DNA from: an uncultured Burkholderiales bacterium
Lineage (GTDB): Bacteria > Pseudomonadota > Gammaproteobacteria > Burkholderiales > Burkholderiaceae_E
Length of the DNA stretch: 6,357 nt
Reading direction: 5' to 3'
Assembly (NCBI GenBank): GCA_903923345.1
Contig: CAIXXI010000115.1
Span: 1-6,357 of the forward strand
Under the pieces are notes generated by a model, which saw only the letters and a list, made by a program, of their open reading frames with translations, ran no database searches and was not told the DNA's origin. Within the stretch, counting starts at the first letter, position 1; every line of letters begins with the position of its first letter. Shown here in pieces: positions 1-5,346 of this stretch. The position numbers and the translations under genes were made by a program.

Positions 1-587
1 ACTCGATCTGGGAGCGATCCGAAGCCTCCGGGCTCGATGCCCGGCTGGGCCAGCGCACCATCACCACTGGCTGCGGTCAGGGCACGGTCTTCGGCGACCT
101 GATGGACGAGATCGATTCGATTCGCCTGCGCAATGACGTGACCCTGACTGAATCGGCGATCTATCGGGTCATGGAGATCGCACGCAGCCAGGAATCCATC
201 TACAAACTGGCCGGTGCAGTACACGGCTGCGCCTTGTTCACCAACCCTCAGTCTCTCGCCGAAAGCGAATCCAACCCGCACCTGCTGAGCTTCGTCGAGG
301 ATGTCGGCCGCCACAATGCGGTCGATGCGATCGCCGGGCGCATGTGGATCGATGGCACCGACGGCTCCGACAAGATCTTCTACACCACCGGCCGACTCAC
401 CTCCGAGATGGTCATCAAATGCGGCCAGATGGGCATCCCGATCCTGCTGTCGCGCTCCGGCCTGACGGGCATGGGCCATGACATCGCCACTCGCCTGGGA
501 ATGACCCTGGTCGGACGTTGCCAGGGTCGACACTATCTGCTGTTTGCGGGCACCCATCGCTTCATCGCCCCGGCCCGCATCACATGA
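1..587 (+). CDS. fdhD: FdhD, formate dehydrogenase accessory sulfurtransferase (5' end cut by window)
   Basis: FdhD passes sulfur from the cysteine desulfurase IscS to the molybdenum/tungsten cofactor of formate dehydrogenase in the cytoplasm; without it the enzyme is inactive. The frame is open from base 3 with no start in view, so 194 C-terminal residues are visible of a family length near 270-280. Family marks, in order: a TTGCGQG loop with the cysteine at bases 72-74; GAVHGCALF, matching the usual TGG-x-H-x-A stretch; the strongly conserved EDVGRHNAVDAIAG (about bases 298-339); TTGRLTSEMV; and the C-terminal LLSRSGLT and TLVGR segments. The catalytic loop has one cysteine where E. coli FdhD has a CxxC pair (see findings). 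The stop codon overlaps the mobA start as ATGA, which points to one transcript. An internal ATG at 102 is not the start, because the conserved cysteine loop lies upstream of it in the same frame. Confidence 0.94.
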   Translation, partial: SIWERSEASGLDARLGQRTITTGCGQGTVFGDLMDEIDSIRLRNDVTLTESAIYRVMEIARSQESIYKLAGAVHGCALFTNPQSLAESESNPHLLSFVEDVGRHNAVDAIAGRMWIDGTDGSDKIFYTTGRLTSEMVIKCGQMGIPILLSRSGLTGMGHDIATRLGMTLVGRCQGRHYLLFAGTHRFIAPARIT

Positions 588-1201
588 GCACCCGTGCCGT
601 GTCCAAAGACAAGATCACCGGCGTCATCCTGGCCGGAGGGCTGGGGCGTCGCATGAGCAGCGATGGCCAAGGCACCGACAAGGGTCTGGTCGCATTCGGT
701 GACCAGACCATGGCGCAGGCTGTGATCGACCGGCTCAAACCTCAGGTCGGCCAACTGCTCATCAATGCCAACCGGAACCTGGAGGCCTGGCGCGGCCTCG
801 GGCTGCCGGTGCTGACCGACCGGATCGAAGGATTCGCCGGACCTCTGGCGGGCCTGGAAGCCGCCCTGCATGCGGCCACGAGCGACTGGGTCATGACCGT
901 GCCCTGCGACTCACCGTTTTTTCCATCCGATCTGGTCGAACGGCTTGCCGAGGCTGCGATGACAGCCCATGCACAGGTCGCGGTTGCCCGGACCGGGCCG
1001 CAGACCCATCCGGTGTTCGCACTGGTGCGCCGGGACCTGCAGGATCACCTCAATGCCTTTCTGGCGACCGGTCGGCGTCGCATCGATGCCTGGTATGCGC
1101 CGCTCGATGTCGTCGAAGTCGATTTCATCGACGAGGCGGCCTTCGTCAATATCAATACCGAGCAAGACCTGCAGCGCCACGCGCCGCGGATTTCGAGATG
1201 A
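584..1201 (+). CDS. mobA: MobA, molybdenum cofactor guanylyltransferase
   Basis: MobA transfers GMP from GTP to Mo-molybdopterin, the step towards the bis-MGD cofactor of DMSO-reductase-family enzymes such as formate dehydrogenase; it is cytoplasmic. The 205-residue product is close to E. coli MobA (about 194). Seen in the sequence: the N-terminal nucleotide-binding signature LAGGLGRRM (residues 16-24), DKGL (32-35), GPLAG (86-90) and the metal-binding PCDSPF (107-112, with Asp109). The ATG at 584 is preferred over an in-frame ATG at 518 because it gives the normal N-terminus and forms an ATGA overlap with the fdhD stop. No clear Shine-Dalgarno precedes it, which fits translational coupling. 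Its own stop overlaps the moeA start in the same way. The loop between GRRM and DKGL is seven residues (SSDGQGT), a few longer than the usual GG-x spacing. Confidence 0.95.
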   Translation: MSTRAVSKDKITGVILAGGLGRRMSSDGQGTDKGLVAFGDQTMAQAVIDRLKPQVGQLLINANRNLEAWRGLGLPVLTDRIEGFAGPLAGLEAALHAATSDWVMTVPCDSPFFPSDLVERLAEAAMTAHAQVAVARTGPQTHPVFALVRRDLQDHLNAFLATGRRRIDAWYAPLDVVEVDFIDEAAFVNINTEQDLQRHAPRISR

Positions 1202-2496
1202 ATCAGACCGCATTCGAGGCTGGGCAACACAGCGGGCGCAGCCTGGCAGACATTCTCGCAAGCCTGCCCAACGGGCAGGCCGCCATGCTGCCGGTGGCCA
1301 CTGCCCGCGCCGCAATCGCGCACAGCATCGTGCCGATCAAAGACACCGAATGGACCAGCCTGCGCGAAGGACTCGGTCGGGTGCTGGCTCAGGACATCGC
1401 TTCCCCGATCGATGTGCCCGCCCACGACAATTCCGCCATGGACGGCTTTGCCGTCCGATCAATCGACCTGCTCAGTGATGTCCCCACCCGCCTGCAGGTG
1501 ATGGGTTCTGCCCACGCCGGCTCGCCGTTTTCAGGCCAGCTTGGTCAAGGTCAGGCAGTCCGGATCATGACCGGTGCGGTGATGCCTGCGGGCTGCGACA
1601 CCGTCGTGATCCAGGAATCCGCCACCGTGGAAGGCGATTCGGTCCTGATTCCAGCGGGCCAGCTGCCAGGCCAGAACCGTCGGCTCAAAGGAGAAGACCT
1701 CGCCTGCGGGCGCCCCGCTGTGTTGCAGGGCCGCCACCTGCGAGCCTCCGACCTGGGTCTGCTGGCATCACTGGGCATCGGCGAGATTGCAGTGCATCGC
1801 CGACTGCGAGTGGCATTCTTTTCGACCGGCAATGAGCTGCGATCACTCGGCCAGACGCTCGACCCGGGCTGCATCTACGACAGCAATCGATACACCTTGC
1901 ACGGCATGCTAAACCGCCTGGGCGTCGAGCTGATCGACCTGGGCGTGGTCCCTGATGAGCCGGATGCACTCGAATCCGCCTTGCGCAGCGCCAGCCAGCA
2001 GGCTGATGCGATCATCTCCTCGGGCGGTGTCTCGGTCGGCGAGGCTGACTTCACCCGGGCCGTGATGAGCCGGACCGGCGAAGTCGCGTTCTGGACGATT
2101 GCCATGCGGCCTGGCCGCCCGATGGCCTTTGGACGGGTCGGCGCGGCCTGCTATTTCGGGCTGCCCGGCAATCCGGTCGCGGTCATGGTGACCTTCCTGT
2201 TTCTGGTTCGAGACGCGCTGATCCAGCTCGGTGGCGGCACACCGCGCCCGCTGCTGCCGATGCGGGTTCGCAGTGCTCAAGCCATCCGAAAACGCCCTGG
2301 GCGAACCGAATATCAGCGGGCCCACATCGAAATCGATGACACCGGCGAATGGGTGGCACGCATCGCCGGCAATCAGGGTTCGGGCGTGCTGCGCTCGATG
2401 AGCGAGGCCAATGCGATGGTGGTGCTTGCACACGACCAGGGGGATGTGTCCCCCGGTCAGTGGGTCGAAGCGATCGCCTTCGAGGGCTTGCTCTGA
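1198..2496 (+). CDS. moeA: MoeA, molybdopterin molybdenumtransferase
   Basis: MoeA inserts molybdate into adenylylated molybdopterin to give Mo-molybdopterin, the step before MobA. The product has 432 residues; E. coli MoeA has 411, and the extra length is mostly about 17 residues at the N-terminus. Conserved blocks: HDNSAMDGFAV (from residue 76, with Asp77 at the E. coli Asp59 position), RIMTGAVMP (from 122), KGEDL (Asp167), STGNEL (Glu213), IYDSNR, the MoCF-domain stretch SSGGVSVGEADF (274-285), MRPGRP (303-308) and GLPGNPVA (from 321). All expected catalytic positions I can place are present, so the protein should be active. The start forms an ATGA overlap with the mobA stop, making it the third gene of the coupled unit. 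It ends 10 bases before the stop of the convergent cytochrome gene, with no clear terminator between them. Confidence 0.96.
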   Translation: MNQTAFEAGQHSGRSLADILASLPNGQAAMLPVATARAAIAHSIVPIKDTEWTSLREGLGRVLAQDIASPIDVPAHDNSAMDGFAVRSIDLLSDVPTRLQVMGSAHAGSPFSGQLGQGQAVRIMTGAVMPAGCDTVVIQESATVEGDSVLIPAGQLPGQNRRLKGEDLACGRPAVLQGRHLRASDLGLLASLGIGEIAVHRRLRVAFFSTGNELRSLGQTLDPGCIYDSNRYTLHGMLNRLGVELIDLGVVPDEPDALESALRSASQQADAIISSGGVSVGEADFTRAVMSRTGEVAFWTIAMRPGRPMAFGRVGAACYFGLPGNPVAVMVTFLFLVRDALIQLGGGTPRPLLPMRVRSAQAIRKRPGRTEYQRAHIEIDDTGEWVARIAGNQGSGVLRSMSEANAMVVLAHDQGDVSPGQWVEAIAFEGLL

Positions 2497-2506
2497 AGAC
2501 TCGCGC

Positions 2507-2875
2507 TCAGCGGCGTGAGGTCAGGGTTCCAGGCAGTGAAGCGTAGTAGGCCGCGAGATTTTCGATGTCGGCTTTACTCAAAGCCTGCGCCTGACCACTC
2601 ATCACCGCGTTCTTGCGCGAACCGGTCTTGTAGTCAGTGAGTGCCCGAACCAGAAAGTCGGGATGCTGACCTGCGAGCTTCGGGTAGGACGGATCAATCG
2701 GGGTGTTGCCATCTTTGCCATGACAGGCCGCACAGACGGCATCTGCTTTGGCCTGACCGGCCACGCGGTCAGAGGCCTGGGCGGAGGTTGCAAGGCTCAG
2801 CGCCGTCAGCGCAAAGGCAGCCACAGCGATTAGGTTCGGGAGACGCATCATGGACAGGGTCTTGAAGGAATGCAT
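2507..2875 (-). CDS. Periplasmic monohaem class I cytochrome c (c553/c4-like), second of a pair
   Basis: A small secreted electron carrier of 122 residues from the chosen start. A hydrophobic signal peptide (about 11-34) ends in AQA-SD, so cleavage after residue 34 is likely. One haem-attachment motif, CAACH (48-52), is followed by YPKLAGQ (64-70) and a probable axial Met92 in the MSGQ stretch. The C-terminal helix LAAYYASLPG (107-116) is typical of cytochrome c4/c553 domains. The start is uncertain. The ATG at 2875 lies 10 bases after the stop of the upstream cytochrome, but ATGs at 2851 and 2848 give a cleaner signal peptide, and none has a good Shine-Dalgarno. A longer in-frame extension to 3019 runs deep into the neighbouring gene and is rejected. 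It is probably co-transcribed with the upstream cytochrome. The redox partner is not known from sequence. Confidence 0.9.
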   Translation of the reverse strand: MHSFKTLSMMRLPNLIAVAAFALTALSLATSAQASDRVAGQAKADAVCAACHGKDGNTPIDPSYPKLAGQHPDFLVRALTDYKTGSRKNAVMSGQAQALSKADIENLAAYYASLPGTLTSRR

Positions 2876-2885
2876 TGGGTTCGGT

Positions 2886-3224
2886 TCACTTGCTGCCGTA
2901 GTAGGCAGCCAGATCGGCCATATCCTGATCACTGAGGCTGCCGGCAATGGCTCGCATTGTCGGATGGCTGCGATCGCCTTTCTTGTAAGCCGCCAAAGCG
3001 GATTCGATGTACTTGGCACTTTGACCGGAGATCATCGGCACCCGGTAGACACTCGGAAACGACGCACGGTAACCGGGAATGGCATGGCAACCGATGCACT
3101 GCGAAATTTTGTCCTTGCCGGCGGCAGGATTACCCGTGACCGCAGAGGCTGAAACAGGAATGAGCGCCAGAGCACACAGTGCTGCTGCGGCGAAAAAGGA
3201 TCCGGAACGGGAAACGTTTGTCAT
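2886..3224 (-). CDS. Periplasmic monohaem class I cytochrome c, first of a pair
   Basis: A 112-residue c-type cytochrome. The signal peptide (about 1-28) carries an Arg near the N-terminus, a hydrophobic core from Phe10 to Pro23, and a likely cleavage site at SASA-V. The single haem motif is CIGCH (43-47), followed by a PMISGQ segment (63-68) and a probable axial Met90 in HPTMRA. The protein ends in the helix MADLAAYYGSK. The start at 3224 is chosen over an in-frame ATG at 3383 because it gives a proper signal peptide and has AAGGGA 10 bases upstream. That ribosome binding site sits in a short hairpin, described separately. It leads a two-gene unit with the next cytochrome and is divergent from the MoxR gene. 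It may hand electrons between a periplasmic or membrane dehydrogenase and a terminal oxidase, but this is inference. Confidence 0.92.
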   Translation of the reverse strand: MTNVSRSGSFFAAAALCALALIPVSASAVTGNPAAGKDKISQCIGCHAIPGYRASFPSVYRVPMISGQSAKYIESALAAYKKGDRSHPTMRAIAGSLSDQDMADLAAYYGSK

Positions 3225-3233
3225 TGTTGAGTG

Positions 3234-3248
3234 ATCCCTTCGAGGGAT
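3234..3248 (-). promoter_or_regulatory. Hairpin covering the ribosome binding site of the first cytochrome c gene
   Basis: On the minus strand the sequence reads ATCCCT-CGA-AGGGAT, a perfect 6-base-pair inverted repeat around a 3-base loop. The 3' arm contains the AAGGGA Shine-Dalgarno of the cytochrome gene, and the start codon follows after 9 bases. In the mRNA the hairpin would hide the ribosome binding site; in DNA the dyad could instead be a protein-binding site. The repeat is directly visible; its function is inferred. Confidence 0.45.
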
Positions 3249-3283
3249 GAAACGGAATGGCGTGCTGCACTGCACCGGCGCGG

Positions 3284-3315
3284 ATTCTACCCGAGCGGTG
3301 GCTTTTCCGTATACT
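3284..3315. promoter_or_regulatory. Possible facing divergent promoters for the cytochrome pair and the MoxR gene
   Basis: On the plus strand TATACT (3310-3315) is one mismatch from the sigma-70 -10 consensus and lies 70 bases before the MoxR start. On the minus strand TAGAAT (plus coordinates 3284-3289) is also one mismatch away and lies 59 bases before the first cytochrome start. Neither has a recognisable -35 box at 16-18 bases. Each would-be -35 position overlaps the other promoter's -10, so the two may compete or need an activator. This is motif reading only. Confidence 0.35.
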
Positions 3316-3385
3316 CGACCGGTTCGGTTTCGGGGCCGCGCAATGCTCGCCGAGCCGACTTCCCAACTCACAGGCGAACCCATTC

Positions 3386-4228
3386 ATGCGTTTCGAAGGC
3401 ACTTCTACCTACGTCGCCACCGACGACCTCAAACTGGCGGTCAACGCCGCGATCACTCTGCAACGCCCCCTGCTGATCAAGGGCGAACCCGGCACCGGCA
3501 AGACCATGCTGGCCGAGGAAGTGGCCGCAGGCCTGGGGATGCCGCTGCTTCAGTGGCACATCAAGTCCACCACCAAGGCCCAGCAAGGGCTGTACGAATA
3601 CGATGCCGTCTCACGCCTGCGTGATTCCCAACTGGGTGACGAGCGGGTCAAGGACATCACCAACTACATCGTCAAAGGCGTGCTGTGGCAGGCCTTTGAA
3701 GCCGACAAGCCGGTCGTGCTGCTGATCGATGAGATCGACAAGGCCGACATCGAGTTCCCCAACGACTTGCTGCGCGAAATCGATCGCATGGAGTTCTACT
3801 GCTACGAGACGCGCCAGCTGATCAAGGCCAGACACCGGCCGGTGGTGATGATCACCTCGAACAATGAAAAAGAGCTGCCCGACGCATTCCTGCGCCGCTG
3901 CTTCTTCCACTACATCAAGTTCCCGGACAAGGAGACGATGCAGGCCATCGTCGATGTGCATCAGCCGAACATCAAGAAGGACATGCTCAAGGAAGCGATG
4001 GAAAGCTTCTTCCAGATTCGCGAGCTGCCCGGTATCAAGAAGAAGCCCTCGACCTCCGAGCTGCTCGACTGGCTCAAACTGCTGGTTGCCGAAGACATCC
4101 CGGCCGAAGCGCTGCAGTCGAAAGACGGCAAAGCCGCCATCCCGCCGCTGCATGGCGCACTGCTCAAGAACGAGCAGGACATCCACCTCTTTGAGCGCCT
4201 GATCTTCATGGCGCGCCACAACCGCTGA
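3386..4228 (+). CDS. MoxR-family AAA+ ATPase (CoxD-like)
   Basis: A cytoplasmic AAA+ ATPase of the MoxR group. These enzymes usually act with a VWA-domain partner to activate or remodel metalloenzymes and other complexes; CoxD of the CO dehydrogenase cluster is a studied relative. The 280-residue product shows Walker A GEPGTGKT (33-40), Walker B VVLLIDE (110-116), a sensor-1 region TSNNEKELPDAF (157-168) and RRC (170-172) with the expected arginine-finger position. The rest is a helical lid domain. The ATG at 3386 is chosen because it gives the usual short N-terminus MRFEGTS and normal length. Upstream in-frame codons to 3257 cross the promoter region and encode nothing family-like. A weak AGGCGA lies about 10 bases upstream. 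The likely VWA partner is the last gene of the window, two genes downstream. The substrate is not known. Confidence 0.93.
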   Translation: MRFEGTSTYVATDDLKLAVNAAITLQRPLLIKGEPGTGKTMLAEEVAAGLGMPLLQWHIKSTTKAQQGLYEYDAVSRLRDSQLGDERVKDITNYIVKGVLWQAFEADKPVVLLIDEIDKADIEFPNDLLREIDRMEFYCYETRQLIKARHRPVVMITSNNEKELPDAFLRRCFFHYIKFPDKETMQAIVDVHQPNIKKDMLKEAMESFFQIRELPGIKKKPSTSELLDWLKLLVAEDIPAEALQSKDGKAAIPPLHGALLKNEQDIHLFERLIFMARHNR

Positions 4229-4285
4229 GGAGACAGGGCAGCGCTGTCATGAGCCCCCTGACCGCCCTGCCCGCTCCTGCCTGCC

Positions 4286-4609
4286 ATGCATTGGTACTAC
4301 CTGGCTGCGGCCATCGTTTTCGAAGTCGGTGCCAGCGTCGCCATGAAGCTGTCCCAGGGGCTGACACGCCCGGGACCGGTGTTCTGGATGATGTCGCTCT
4401 ATGCGATTGCCTTCGCGTGCAATGCGATGGCCCTGCGAAAACTCGACCTCTCGGTCACCTATGCGATCTGGTCGGGGCTGGGCACTGCACTGATCGCCGT
4501 GGTGGGCATGACCTGGTTTCGCGAACCCGTCAGCGCGGTGCGGATCGGCAGCATCCTGCTGATCGTGATCGGCGTGGTCGGGCTGGCGCTGTCGGCCCGG
4601 AACACCTGA
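4286..4609 (+). CDS. SMR-family multidrug/quaternary-cation efflux protein, EmrE-like
   Basis: A small inner-membrane drug/proton antiporter of the small multidrug resistance family, working as a dimer. It is 107 residues long (EmrE has 110) with four membrane segments, roughly 4-21, 32-50, 57-77 and 84-103. The essential acidic residue of helix 1 is Glu13 (EmrE Glu14). MKLSQGLTRP (20-29) and YAIWSGLG (59-66, matching EmrE Tyr60 and Trp63) are typical of the EmrE branch rather than the guanidinium exporters (Gdx/SugE). The ATG at 4286 gives the normal N-terminus. No Shine-Dalgarno precedes it. It starts 57 bases after the MoxR stop and is followed after 13 bases by the GNAT gene, so read-through from MoxR is plausible. 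Substrate specificity cannot be read from sequence. Confidence 0.92.
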   Translation: MHWYYLAAAIVFEVGASVAMKLSQGLTRPGPVFWMMSLYAIAFACNAMALRKLDLSVTYAIWSGLGTALIAVVGMTWFREPVSAVRIGSILLIVIGVVGLALSARNT

Positions 4610-4622
4610 GCGCGGCACGCTC

Positions 4623-5252
4623 ATGAGTCTGGCACCCGAGCGCCTTTCCTTGCCCTGGCCGCCGCAGCCACAGGCGCTTGACGGCGAGTACGTGCGCCTC
4701 GAGCCCCTGTCAGCACAGCATGCCGATGGACTGCGGGCGGCCATTGCCGATGGTCAACTCGATGCACTGTGGTTCACCATCGTCCCGGCCGCCAATGCGG
4801 TCGATGCGTGGATCCAGACCGCGCTGGCTGCCCAGGCCGCCGGCCGTGCGGTGCCCTTCGCGGTGCGCCGGCTGCGCGACGACCGCATCGTTGGGTCGAC
4901 CCGCTATATGAACATCGAAGAGACGCAACGCCGTCTCGAAATCGGCACGACCTTCTACTCGAAGTCCGTTCAGCGCAGCGCGCTCAACACCGAGTGCAAA
5001 CGGCTGCTGCTGGCGCAAGCCTTTGAATCCCTGCACTGCCTGGCGGTCGAATTTCGCACCCACTGGTTCAATCACACCTCGCGCGAGGCGATTGCCCGGC
5101 TGGGTGCCAAGCAGGACGGCGTGCTGCGCAACCATCAGCGCCTGGCCGACGGCAGCTTGCGCGATACCGTCGTGTTCTCGATCATCGACAGCGAATGGCC
5201 GGCGGTCAGGCGACACCTCGAGTTTCGCCAGGCACGCTTGGAAGCGCCTTAG
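4623..5252 (+). CDS. GNAT-family N-acetyltransferase, RimJ/RimL-like
   Basis: A cytoplasmic acetyl-CoA-dependent acetyltransferase of 209 residues in the COG1670-type group. Seen in order: VRLEPLSAQHADGL (24-37), the core strand region PFAVRRL then RIVGSTRYMNI (89-98), RRLEIGTTFYSKSVQRS (103-119), LNTECKRLLLAQAFE (121-135), VEFRTHWFNHTSREAIARLGAKQDGVLR (within 142-169), and DGSLRDTVVFSIIDSEWP (within 177-192). The last two blocks are very typical of this subfamily. The acetyl-CoA pyrophosphate loop lacks the classic Q/R-x-x-G-x-G/A glycines and reads QRSALN, as in related family members as I recall them. The ATG at 4623 has no good ribosome binding site but follows the SMR stop by 13 bases. 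The substrate is unknown; it could be a ribosomal protein, another protein N-terminus or a small molecule. It has no obvious role in MoxR function. Confidence 0.9.
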   Translation: MSLAPERLSLPWPPQPQALDGEYVRLEPLSAQHADGLRAAIADGQLDALWFTIVPAANAVDAWIQTALAAQAAGRAVPFAVRRLRDDRIVGSTRYMNIEETQRRLEIGTTFYSKSVQRSALNTECKRLLLAQAFESLHCLAVEFRTHWFNHTSREAIARLGAKQDGVLRNHQRLADGSLRDTVVFSIIDSEWPAVRRHLEFRQARLEAP

Positions 5253-5260
5253 CCTGGAAA

Positions 5261-5296
5261 TGAGCCCAGACCTGAGTCCAAACATGAGCCACTGCC
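5261..5296 (+). repeat. Three degenerate 12-base tandem units
   Basis: Three consecutive 12-base units each begin TGAG: TGAGCCCAGACC, TGAGTCCAAACA and TGAGCCACTGCC. Units 1 and 2 share 9 of 12 bases; units 1 and 3 share 8. They lie in the gap between the GNAT stop and the VWA gene. They could be decayed repeats, a weak binding-site array or chance. Confidence 0.35.
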
Positions 5297-5336
5297 ACAC
5301 CGCGCTTGTCATTTTCAACAGCCTTCGCTTTTCATT

Positions 5337-5340
5337 GGAG
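5337..5340 (+). promoter_or_regulatory. Ribosome binding site of the VWA gene
   Basis: GGAG lies six bases before the ATG at 5347, the best-placed Shine-Dalgarno in the rightward gene group. It fixes the start of the VWA gene and suggests independent, efficient translation despite the 94-base gap after the GNAT gene. Confidence 0.7.
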
Positions 5341-5346
5341 TAAACC

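Noticed and set aside
969..1478. A 169-codon plus-strand frame across the mobA-moeA junction
   Set aside because: It is out of frame with both genes, rich in Arg, Ser and Pro as expected for a shifted frame, and matches no family.
1909..2433. A 174-codon open frame on the minus strand
   Set aside because: It is antisense to the conserved C-terminal half of MoeA and shows no family motifs.
2506..2519. CTCA/TGAG inverted repeat between the convergent moeA and cytochrome genes
   Set aside because: The stem is only 4 base pairs with no T-run on either strand; too weak to call a bidirectional terminator.
3611..4219. A 202-codon open frame on the minus strand
   Set aside because: It is antisense to the MoxR ATPase and has no recognisable domain; it is a shadow of codon bias.
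4232..4248. GACAG/CTGTC inverted repeat just after the MoxR stop, as a possible terminator
   Set aside because: The stem is only 5 base pairs with a 7-base loop and no T-run follows, so an intrinsic terminator cannot be supported.
4249..4626. A 125-codon plus-strand frame overlapping the SMR gene
   Set aside because: The SMR frame has the complete transporter sequence with Glu13 and four membrane helices; this one is a shifted frame of it.
5306..5334. TTGTCA as a -35 box for a promoter of the VWA gene
   Set aside because: No acceptable -10 box lies 16-18 bases downstream; the position for it reads TTTTCA.
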